NCBI GenBank assembly: GCA_023055425.1
Contig: JALGPY010000005.1
Coordinates: forward strand, 5,605,501 to 5,669,500
Source: Linanthus parryae
Lineage: Eukaryota > Streptophyta > Magnoliopsida > Ericales > Polemoniaceae
Direction of reading: 5' to 3'
Length of the DNA stretch: 64,000 nucleotides
A program made the position numbers and the translations under genes. Of this stretch, positions 33,634 to 43,553 are shown piece after piece. Numbering within the stretch: the first letter of the stretch is position 1; each line of letters begins with the position of its first letter. The notes beneath the pieces were generated by a model. That model was not told where the DNA came from, made no database searches, and saw nothing but the letters and a program-made list of their open reading frames with translations.

Positions 33634-35195
33634 TGTAGGGTTTTGATTCATGGATTGCACAACGGAAGCATAAACAAACATAAAACCATGCAAAACCCTC
33701 CAAGGATCACAAGTCAAGAGACATAACGATGGTAAGGGTTAGAAATCATAAACACACCTTTGGGTTCTCCTTGATGACTTCTAACGCGAATAGTGTCACG
33801 TCTCTACGGTTGATCCACGCCTAGAGGTGAGATCTAGACCCTCCAAATCCATGTGCTAGCTAGGAAGAATGGAGGAGGAAGAAGGAATCGCCAACAATGG
33901 AGTGCCAAGAGGTGGGGCGGCACCTTTAGGCCGACGGGTAGGGGGCGGCAATCCCTAAGGGGGTTCGGCCCTCTATGGGACTTGCTCTCTCCTTGCTTTG
34001 TTCTCTCCTTTCTTCTATCATATAGATGGGTGGGTGTGTAGAGAGAAAAATAAGCTAGGAGTGTTCTTTATATAGTCCAACAACTCCTTGTCCTACTACA
34101 TAAAGAACCCCTCATAATCCTACTCAAGTTCGGATTAGTCCCTTTTGCAAAATAGTCCTTATCATGTCAATACATGGATTAGTTCTATTTGCAAATTAAT
34201 CCTAATCATGTCCCTACATGAATTAGGCCACCTTGGCAAATCCTAATCATGTCTATACATGGATTAGTCCAACTTGCATATTAGTCCTACTAAGTTAGCA
34301 AGTTGTTGCGATTTGATCCTTTTAATTAATTAATCATATTAATTAATTAATTCCCATGTCTAGTTCACCCCTATATGGCGTGTGACCCCATAGGTTCTAT
34401 TTAGTTGGTAGTAACTATTTACTAATATGGAGCGGCCTCTAGCAAGACATCCATTCTAGCCAACAAATAGAATAGTCATCATGACAAACCTTGTGCAAGT
34501 AATTGTCTCATCCCTTTGTCCCAATATCCGGATTGGACACGAGACATACAAGTCACACTCGTATATCCAATCCATAGTTTCTCGATCCTGGGAATAGCCT
34601 TATTCGTGCAAATAACATCAATATCCTATATTGATTTATTTGAGTCTGGCCAGACATTTTATAAGCACTATCCCTCGAGTGGCCTAGGATATTTGCTCCC
34701 GTTATGTGGGAGGGACAAATCCTATCTACGTCCACTACGATCTCTAAGCTTGCTTCTTATTGTATCCAGTACACGCCTTTATAACTACCCAGTTACGGTG
34801 TAGCGTTTAACGCTACCAAGATCACAATAATCCACAACTAGAATATCTAGTGACTTCAAGTCTAAGGATGACAATACCATTGCACCGCGAGAAGCGCTTG
34901 TGACTTAACATAACATGTATGTAGCCTTCTCGGAGATGGGTCAATCCAGTATGCCATTACTCCTAATGCATACCCATGTGTTGGATCATGATATCTCCAT
35001 ATCAATCCAACCCCATACTAGTCTATAGATGATTGTCCCATTAATCATTATAATTGACTAGGGATATTTAAGAATATAACACTTATATTCTAAGGACTTC
35101 ATTCATGTTAACATATCTCCATATCGATAACATAATGAATCGTAAATCCATAAATGTCACAATTAATTGATTGCCTCTAGGGCACAATTCCAACA
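33634..35195 (-). repeat. Element C 5' LTR
   Basis: 1562 bp, apparently identical to 27007-28568. Confidence 0.92.
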
Positions 35196-35200
35196 TGAGG

Positions 35201-36692
35201 CTCCTGGAGAGGACGCAGCAGAGCTAGAGCAAGTCCAAACAGACTTCGCAGAGATCGCAGGTGGCGATAAAGGTGAGATCTTCAATCTCGCAGTTACTTA
35301 TAGAGATGTAATTGTGGGTGCATTGAAGCACGGTGTGTCAAAGCCTGACATTCGCCGTTGGTTGGTAAGCAAATGCGGAGAACCCTCAGGTAATCATTTT
35401 GAGTGATATGCATGTACTAAGCTGTAACCATTTGAGACAAAGCCATGACTGGTTTAATCGCATCCCAGGTCACGCCTCTCTTAAAGACTTGCTTAGTGAG
35501 GATACACTGATAGGGCACGGTTCCACGTCCCTAGTGTATGATGAGGATACCTCAATCCCACCTTCGCGTGGAGGTGCTTATTCTTAGCTTTAGCAAAGAT
35601 AGCGAAATAACTTTTAACATAAGTTACCTCATTTTATCGCATTCGGTATCGCAGGTCATGCTGAGGAACCTGAGCTGGAGCAGAGAAGCCAGACTTCTGC
35701 ATCCCATGTTCCAATTTCGAGCTCCCATGCTGAGAAGCCCGTCGCAGCTGCTGGACACGCAAGTGAGCATCTCGAGGATGTCATTGAACTCTCCGATGAT
35801 GTCGAAGCTGATGCCGTGCCGATGGACGAAGGTGTCTGTACCGGTGGTGAGGAGGAAAGGACAAGTGATGCCAACATTTTCGCATCTGATAGTGTCTTCC
35901 GTCCAGCGACTTCGGTTGTGCCTCCGGCGATGACTGAGCCAGGAGCACCTATCCCTGCGTGGAGCATTTGGGGCTCGCAGGTTGGGAATGTAATCGCAGC
36001 TGGTGCAGCTTACACTCTTCCTCCTAACTATGAGAGTTTGGAGCTCGCAGCTGATAGGAGAGCCATGGAGCGAGGGCAGTCTTCGAACAACCCGGTGGCT
36101 CGCATTCCCTCTATTCATGAAATTCTGGAAGGCACTGGTAAGCAGAGATTTACCATTCGCACGTCGCATTATTTGCTTGCGAGTTTTGACATCATGACTT
36201 GTTTTTGATGTCTCAGGTTTGAAGCAAACCGATGTAGACTGGGTGGTTCGAATGCGCCTCAGATACCCCCGATCATTTGTGAGGTGTCTGGAGATCAGTC
36301 CTTTTGACAGGAGGCTATTCCTTACTGAAGCCATCTGGATACTAGAGCAGCTGTGTGCGGCTACACCTGCGACCATTTCGGCCCAGAGTGCTGAATTGCT
36401 GTGTGGCATGTGCCAAAATCTCGTGCTCAAAGTCCAAGGCAGACTTGGTTTCAAATTCCTCAAGGACAGAGTTACACTGATTCGCGCAGCTGTAACTCTG
36501 AATCTCGGGCACCAGAATCTCGCAGCTGAGATGCAGAAGGTGGAGCAGCAGAAGCAAAAGGTTGATGAAGCTTTGAAGCTGTATCAAGAGATGAATGCCA
36601 AGTGCGAGCAACTAAAGCAAGAAGTGCAACAAGTGGAGAGGCTGATCGAGCAGTTCGAGCCCCAGGACTCCTTAGTCAAAAATTTGTTTTGA
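35201..36692 (+). pseudogene. Antisense PMD gene of element B, exons 3-6 (3' part)
   Basis: Continues exon 3 (35201-35389) after element C. Exons 4, 5 and 6 are 35469-35573, 35655-36137 and 36217-36692, each bounded by GT and AG. Exon lengths are 471 (both parts of exon 3), 105, 483 and 476 nt; element A has 471, 105, 489 and 476. The product ends in a coiled coil (AAEMQKVEQQKQKVDEALKL and on) and stops with TGA at 36690-36692. The reading frame in this part is open. Confidence 0.82.
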
Positions 36693-37109
36693 CTTTTCGA
36701 ATTTTTGAAAAGAAAGGAAAATGACTGAGACATTAATGTAATGTTTTGAAACATTAATGTAATGTTGCTAGGGTTTCTCCCCCCTCTTTTTAACAACAAA
36801 CAATGAGTTTGCCCGTTTTGCCCTTTTCGGGATTTGATTGGACATTTTCTGTGCATATCCAATTATGACATCAGCAATTGATTCTTTGCTTGATTTTCGC
36901 GCTAATTTCTCAGCAGATAAGCATGCTTCCGTTGGGAAGTCCATCCGAATCATGACTATCCGTCATTTATTAGGATACGCAACCGAATCGTCGTAGCCTT
37001 TAGTAGGGTAATTGATTGTTACCGCTTTTCAAGGCGTAAGTGATTGAACTTACCCTCTTTTTTGAATTTGCTGACTCATCTCAAGCAACCGAAGAGTCTC
37101 CACAGGGCC
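36693..37109. other. 3' end region of the antisense gene, element B
   Basis: Just after the stop, ACATTAATGTAATG occurs twice (36732-36766). It contains the palindrome ACATTAATGT and is conserved as a pair in element A (52501-52540). No coding frame. The pair may mark the 3' end of the gene. Confidence 0.35.
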
Positions 37110-37117
37110 TATTTAAA
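37110..37117 (+). promoter_or_regulatory. TATA box before a short conserved ORF, element B
   Basis: TATTTAAA in CCTATTTAAACCCCGTC. The aligned site in element A is TATATAAA (52148-52155, minus) in the same context, so the box is kept although the bases differ. Confidence 0.5.
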
Positions 37118-37152
37118 CCCCGTCTTTGCCATTTGGGTTCTTCATCCCAAAC

Positions 37153-37500
37153 ATGTGCTTTGCCGTGAGTCCTTACGACTGCTGGCCTCAACGCTTGTTT
37201 TTCGTTGATTCATGGCAACTTCAAGTTTTGAATCCTGAGTTTGCGCTTCGTGCTATAGAAATGGTTTCCAAGATCCACTTTATGAGGCTTATTGCTGTTT
37301 ATAACCATCATAAAGAGGATGCAGATAATACCTCATGTGTATTCGAAGAAATTTCTTCGTGTATTATGTGTGCAGGTCATGTTTCCGGCCGCCTCGTGGC
37401 GAGGTGCAGCGCCGTAGTGACCGTGCTACCGTCTCGTAATGAACGGCGTGATTCTTCTTCAGCATCTCCAGAGAAGAATCTGTCGCCTTCACATTTGTGA
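37153..37500 (+). CDS. Short conserved antisense ORF, element B
   Basis: The ATG at 37153 begins MCFAVSPYDCWPQRLFFVDS and the frame runs 115 codons to TGA. The frame upstream is open from 37126, but only with a non-ATG start. The element A copy (minus, about 52112 to 51765) has the same length with mostly conservative changes. It lies on the same strand as the PMD gene, downstream of it, with its own TATA box. No known domain is recognised. It could be a small protein gene or an untranslated RNA that happens to stay open. Confidence 0.4.
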   Translation: MCFAVSPYDCWPQRLFFVDSWQLQVLNPEFALRAIEMVSKIHFMRLIAVYNHHKEDADNTSCVFEEISSCIMCAGHVSGRLVARCSAVVTVLPSRNERRDSSSASPEKNLSPSHL

Positions 37501-38179
37501 GGTCGGGGTGCTCGTCAATGCCCTTGTCCAATATGACAAGGAGTCCATCACCAGAGGAATGACTGCTTCGCCTGTCTTGCGGAGTAGCATCTGTCGGAAC
37601 AGGAAGCTCCTCCGGCGCCTATCTTGATCAGACAGAGGCCTTAGTCATTCTTTGGGGTCTTGGGCATATCGTATCCCTGACCTTGCTGCTAGGGATATAG
37701 CGAATGACGAGTTGATCTCTTCGCGGCAGCATCCCTTTTGCTATAGATCTTTGGCCGCGGATCCGCGCACTGTGCTGCCGGTGTCAGGACCGGTGGATTC
37801 TCTCTTTTCTTAGCCGAGAGTTTCCTTGGTGCATATCCGGCTTACCAGCCATTTTTGAATGTATTGTAAGCCATGTTGGCTGTGTAGTTAGATGCGAGCT
37901 TTTCGCTTGTAAGCTGCTATCTAGATAGATAAATTGTAAGTCATTTGACTCATAATGATAAATAGCTTTTGTATTATCTGTTCTTTGCAACAAAATACAA
38001 TTTCGCATGCGTTTCGGCTTGTTTTGCCTTGCGTGATGACATGTAATGATTTTTCATATGTGATGTCAATTCGCAGACATTTCGCTAGATCATTTGAGAT
38101 CGTAATTTCGCAGCTGTGCCATCTTGACGGATGGGCTTGTAGTTGGTCGTTGTAAATCGTATGAAATCACGTTCACAAC
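37501..38179. other. Spacer between the short ORF and minisatellite, element B
   Basis: Collinear with the matching part of element A (51091-51764). Contains AGATAGATAAATTGTAAGTC-like sequence leading into the repeat array. No gene recognised. Confidence 0.4.
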
Positions 38180-39598
38180 GTTGTTATCGTTCCAGATAAC
38201 TTTCCAGAGATCAATTAAGATCGTTGAGCTGTGCAAATTGCTATCATAGAAGATAGGCTTTGTTTGAGATCGTTTCTCGCATAAACTGCTATCACAGCAG
38301 ATAGATCTTTAGAAGATCTAATAAAATGATTCTGCACTTGCGTTGCCATCATAACGGACGGGCTTGGGTGATTAACCAGAATTACTTTGCGTATAAATTG
38401 CTATCGTAACAGATAGGCTTGAGAAGATCATTATAAGATCGCACCTGCTATCCTCAAGAGATAGGCTTTAGACGATCGATTGAGATTGTTTTTGTATTTT
38501 TGCTGCTATCGCACAAGATAGACTTTGGACGATCATGTAAGATCGTATTTGCTTTTGGGTGCTATCGCAAGGGATAGGCTTTAATGATCACTTAAGATCG
38601 CATTCGTATGGACTGCCATCGCGAAAGATAGGCTTCAACAGTCATTCAAGATCGCATTTGCGCCTGGCTGCTATCGTAAAAGATAGACTTTGCATAATCA
38701 CTTAAGATCGCATTTGCATCTGATTGCTACCATAAGAAGTAGGCTTTAGGCGATCAATTGAGATCACATTCGTATTTGGCTGCTATCGTAAAAGATAGGC
38801 TCTGATGATCAACTAGGATCGCATTTGTATTTGGCTGCTATCGTAAGAGATAGGCTTTAGTGATCAATTAAGACCGCATTGGTATTTGGTTGCTATCGTA
38901 AGAGATAGGCTTTAGTGATCAATTAAGACCGCATTGGTATTTGGTTGCTATCGTAAGAGATAGGCTTTAGTGATCAATTAAGATCGCATTCGTATTTGGC
39001 TGCTATCGTAGGAGATAGGCTTTAGTGATCAATTAAGATCGCGACTGTATTCGTTGCTATCGTAAGAGATAGGCTTTGCATGATCATTTAAGATCGTATT
39101 TGCATTTGCTGCTATCGTAGAGATAGGCTTTGATGATCAATTAAGATCACGTTTGTGTTTGCTGCTATCGTAAGAGATAGGCTTTGATGATCAATTAAGA
39201 TCGCATTTGTGTTTGGTGCTATCGTAGAGATAGGCTTTGATGATCAGTTAAGATCGCGTTTGTGTTTGCTGCTATCGTAGAGATAGGCTTTGATGATCAA
39301 TAAAGATCGCATTTGTGTTTGCTGCTATCGTAGAGATAGGCTTTGATGATCAGTTAAGATCGCGTTTGTGTTTGCTGCTATCGTAGAGATAGGCTTTGAT
39401 GATCAATTAAGATCGCGTTTGTGTTTGCTGCTATCGTAGAGATAGGCTTTGATGATCAGTTAAGATCGCGTTTGTGTTTGGTGCTATCGTAGAGATAGGC
39501 TTTGATGATCAGTTAAGATCGCGTTTGTGTTTGCTGCTATCGTAGAGATAGGCTTTGATGATCAATAAAGATCGCATTTGTGTTTGCTGCTATCTGCA
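38180..39598 (+). repeat. Minisatellite array, element B
   Basis: About 23 head-to-tail units of roughly 55-62 bp. Each holds two inverted repeats, CTATCGTAAGAGATAG and GATCAATTAAGATC, joined by short GCATTTGTGTTTG-type linkers. Units are most uniform at the pol side (39100-39598) and degrade towards 38180. Tat-lineage elements are known for variable tandem repeats in this position. Confidence 0.9.
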
Positions 39599-39814
39599 GC
39601 GAATAAATCATTGTCAACAGTGATATCAAATAAAATAGAGCAATATAAGCGGCTAGAAATATGAACTTCTCATTTGGGAGAATTCTTTTATTACATCGCT
39701 CTCATATGGGAGAGGTAGAATTACAATCCTCTCATATGGGAGAGGAGATTGCATCAATCGTAGCCACATGAGATATTAAGCAACGTTATCATAGAACGTA
39801 TAAAATAAGAGAAG
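39599..39814. repeat. Hairpin cluster downstream of pol, element B
   Basis: Three near-palindromic motifs of the type CTCTCATATGGGAGAG occur within 39665-39750. The same cluster is in element A at 49985-50070. Confidence 0.6.
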
Positions 39815-42800
39815 TCAAGGATAGTACTTCTTGATCCAGCGCATGTTGACTGAGCTCGGAGTCGAGGTTGTGCCGTGCAACCTTCGTATGCTGCAGTAGC
39901 CACTATCGAAGACTTCTGTGACTTCGAAGGGTCCTTCCCAATTAGCTGCGAACTTCGGGTGAGTCGCTTCTCGCATGCAGTGGTCGGATGCGCGCAAGAC
40001 CAGGTCGCCAACTGCGAAATCCCGCCGCTGAACTGTCTTGTTGTAGGCGCGAGCGATCCTCTCTTGGTACCGCTGGTTAGTCCTTTTAGCTTGTTCTCGC
40101 TTTTCTTCCAGCAAGACTAAATCGTGATCGCGTTGATTTTCATAGAGCGTATGGAAGGCCAGCCTTGCCGAATTGACTCTGACCTCCGCAGGTACTACAG
40201 CTTCGGCCCCATAACATAATAGAAATGGCGAAGCCCCTGTGGGTGTTCTTGGAGAGGTCCTGTAGGCCCACAGAGCTATGTTAAGAGAGTCGGCCCACTT
40301 CTTGTGGTCATCTGCGACCATCTTGCTCAGAATTCTCAGCAGCGTTTTGTTAGTCGCCTCGGCTTGTCCGTTTCCCTTTGGATAATAGGGGGTAGAGCAT
40401 ATCTGCCTGATATTGTACTCCGCAAGTTTTGTAGCTACCTGACGATTAACAAAAGGAGTACCGTTATCTGAAAGAATAGTATTCGGGATTCCGAACCTGC
40501 ATACGATGTTTTCCTGGATGAAATTGACCACAGCCAGCGCGTTTGCCGTCTTTAGTGGTATTGCTTCCACCCATTTGGTGAACAGCTCAGTTGCAGTGAG
40601 AATGAAATGGTTCCCATGTGACGTTGGTCGGATGGGGCCAATGAAGTCCAAAGCCCATGTGTGAAATGGCCATGGTGTTCCTAATGCATGTAGATCCACA
40701 GCAGGAGCGTGCACTAGGTTCCCTTTGAATTGACATTCTTGGCAGCGTCGCACCTTGGTGCGGCAATCGACTTCCATCGTGGGCCAGAAGTATCCGATTG
40801 AGAGGAGCTGTCTGCATAATTTCGCACCTCCCTGATGTTCCACCTGATGAGAGAGATCCATGACCTCTTGTGCTTCCCTATCGTCTAGGCATCGCAGCAA
40901 GTTGCCCTCGTGACCTTTTCGCCAAAGCAGGTTTTCTTGAACCACATATCGAGAAGCTTTCCTCCTCAATTTATCTGCATCTTTTCTCGATTCGGGTACA
41001 GTGCCCTTGGTGAGGAATTCAAACAATGGCTTTCTCCAGTCTGTGTCGTCATCGATTAGAGCGACAAGTAGAGAATCTTTGATTAGTGCGCAACTTTCGC
41101 ACTTCCCTTGTATCAGGGCTGCCGCTGTAGACATGCTTGGCCAATGGATGCCATATCTCTGAGCTTTCCTGTAGATTGACACCTCGCTTTCTCCGCAAGC
41201 GTGTTGGTGAATCTTTTCCAGCAGCTGTTGTCCCTCTTGCTCGGAGACACATCGCATGAGTATTCCTCCGGGACCCTTGTAGTAAAGGGTGTTGTCGTGG
41301 ATACAATATCCTTTCGTGAGTGCCCAGCTCTCGCTGCTGGTGCCTTTCGCAATGGCTTGCAGGATTGCTTTTCGCCAGTCTGCGTCATCCATGTGTTCGT
41401 CGTCACACGCATCTTCTGTTAATGTGGACGATGTTCGCACTTCGATGGAAATCCTCGCAGGGGCATTTGTCTATGCTGACCTTAGATCCCAGAGTTGCTA
41501 AGGCGTCTGCATGCCTGTTGTCCGCTCGGGGCTTGTGCTCGTATTTCACGTCACAGAATTGCTGCATCAGCTTTTGCACCAGAGTGCGGTATGACAGGAG
41601 GTTGATTTCCTTTAAACCATATTCACCCGAGGCTTGCTTAACAATCAGTTTGTAATCTCCCATGACCGTTAAGTTGCTCACTTCTAAAGCTTTCGCCGCA
41701 CGGAGTCCCGCGATAAGAGCCTCGTATTCCGCCTCGTTGTTCGTGACTGCGAAATTGAGTTTTGCGGACATCTGTATGACTTCCCCGTCGGGCTTTGTCA
41801 AGACTATCCCAATGCCCCCGCCTTTTCTGGTTGACGAACCGTCGAAGTGGAGGGTCCAATAGGGCACGCCAATCGCGTAGATTTCAGGGCCTTCGAGCTC
41901 TTCCTCAATCACGGGTTCGTGACTGTTGTCGGGGAACTGTGCCAACAGATCTGCTACCGCCTGCGACTTGATCGCTCTTGGCTTCACGCATGTGATGTCG
42001 TATTGAGAGATGGTCATATACCATTTCGCCAATCTCCCGCCCGGAGTAGTGTGAGTTAGCAAGTATCTTATGGGGTCGCTTTTGGTGACCACCACTACTT
42101 TGTGCGATGCAAAATAGTGTCTCAACTTCTCTATTACAAAGAATAAAGCAAGGCAATGACGTTCGATGTCTGTGTACCTTGATTCAGCAGGCTGCACAAT
42201 GCGAGAGATGTAATAGATAGGCCTCTCTTGGCCCTCATATACCTGGGCCAAGAGTGCTCCTATAGATCTCCTTGTTGATGTAAGATATAGCAGCAGCGGT
42301 GATCCCAGTTGAGGCGCGATCATAATCTTTGGGGATGTAAGTATCTCCTTTAGCTTTTCGAATGCGGCTTCGTGGTCAGGAGCCCAGTTGTACGCGGCGT
42401 CCTTCTTGAGAAGAGTGCTGAAACAGCATGTGATTTCGGCGATTGCTGGGATGAATCTCCGCAGATATGACAATTTTCCCAAGAATGTTTTCAAGGCGCT
42501 CTGGTCGTGAGGTGGCGTCATGCTGGTGATGGCTGACACTTTCGCAGGGTCAGGCTCGATCCCTTGGCGATGGACCACGCATCCCAAAAACTTCCCCGAG
42601 GTCACGCCGAATGCGCATTTCATAGGGTTCATTTTCAGTTGAAAGCTCCTGCATCTGTTGAACACCTTTCGCAGGTCTGCAAGGTGATCTGCTTCATGCC
42701 TGGATTTGACTACCAGGTCATCCACGTAGAATTCCACCTCTTTGTGCATCATATCGTGGAATAGAGCCATCATGGCCCGCTGATAGGTTGCACCTGCGTT

Positions 42801-43551
42801 CTTAAGACCGAACGGCATTACCGTGTAGTTGAATACCCCCACGGGAGTGATGAATGCAGTTTTCTTCGCATCTTCGGGATCCATCTTGATTTGATTGTAT
42901 CCGCTGAAGCCGTCCATGAAACTGAACATGCGATGGCCTGCCGTCGAATCAATGAGTAAGTCGATGTTAGGCAGTGGGAAATCGTCCTTAGGGCAGAAGC
43001 GGTTGAGATCGCGGAAGTCCACGCAGATGCGGAGCTGTCCGTTCTTCTTCACCACCGGCACGATGTTGGCCAACCATGTAGGATGGTGATTTGGCTCTAT
43101 GAACTTGGCGTCTAGGAGCTTAACGATCTCCTGCTTGATCTTGACGTTGAGCTCTGGTCTGAAGCTCCTGGTGCTTTGCTTGACCGGTTTAGACCCTGGG
43201 ATGATGTCTAAACGGTGCATGGTGATGCTCGTGTCCAGTCCTGGCATCTCATCGTATTCCCACGCGAATACATCCTTGTACTCCGTTAGGAGCTGCAGCA
43301 GCCCTTGTTCCTCTTCGCTTGTGAGGTCCGCACTCAGGAAGACTGGCCTCCTCTTTTCCTCGTTCGGGCTGAGGAACACTTCCTTTAGCTCTTGCTTTTG
43401 TGGTCTTGGCCTGTCTTCCATGCATTCGGGCGCTTCTTTGAGTTTCTCGTCTGAAACAATCTGTGTTGGCTCTTCTGTCAGCGCAACTTGTTTGATTCGA
43501 TTGATTTGCCCAGGGACACCCCCATGCCCGTGTGAGGACGTCCCCGCGCAC
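39815..43551 (-). pseudogene. pol: Element B pol polyprotein with one frameshift
   Basis: Follows gag in the same frame after its TGA. In order: a linker, reverse transcriptase with YVDD at 42719-42730 (minus), a first RNase H, then the second archaeal-type RNase H (LHFDGSSTRKGGGIGIVL, then NNEAEYEALIAGL). The integrase follows, with zinc-binding HHCC (HQVEHQGG, CQEC) and Asp in WALDFIG, Asp in LSDNGTPF and Glu in GQAEATNK. The protein ends KKYYP at 39815. One extra base near 41458-41463, compared with element A, shifts the frame between RNase H and integrase (672-codon and 541-codon frames overlap there). All catalytic motifs remain visible. Confidence 0.9.
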
Positions 43552-43553
43552 CT

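Larger units (their letters stand above)
27007..35195 (-). mobile_element. Element C: Ty1/copia-like retrotransposon with decayed interior
   Basis: Target duplication TGAGG lies at 27002-27006 and 35196-35200. LTRs of 1562 bp (27007-28568 and 33634-35195) appear identical, with every matching point offset by exactly 6627 bp. The tRNA-Met primer site in reverse (GGCTCTGATACCA) at the right internal end gives minus orientation. The minus-strand LTR start TGTTGGAATTGTGCCCTAGA after a purine tract resembles Angela/BARE-type copia LTRs. The 5.07-kb interior has no intact gene. Confidence 0.92.

Noticed and set aside
38180..39598. Regular repeats and spacers, CRISPR-like in appearance
   Set aside because: The units are tandem with near-constant linkers, lie inside a plant retrotransposon, and no cas gene is present.
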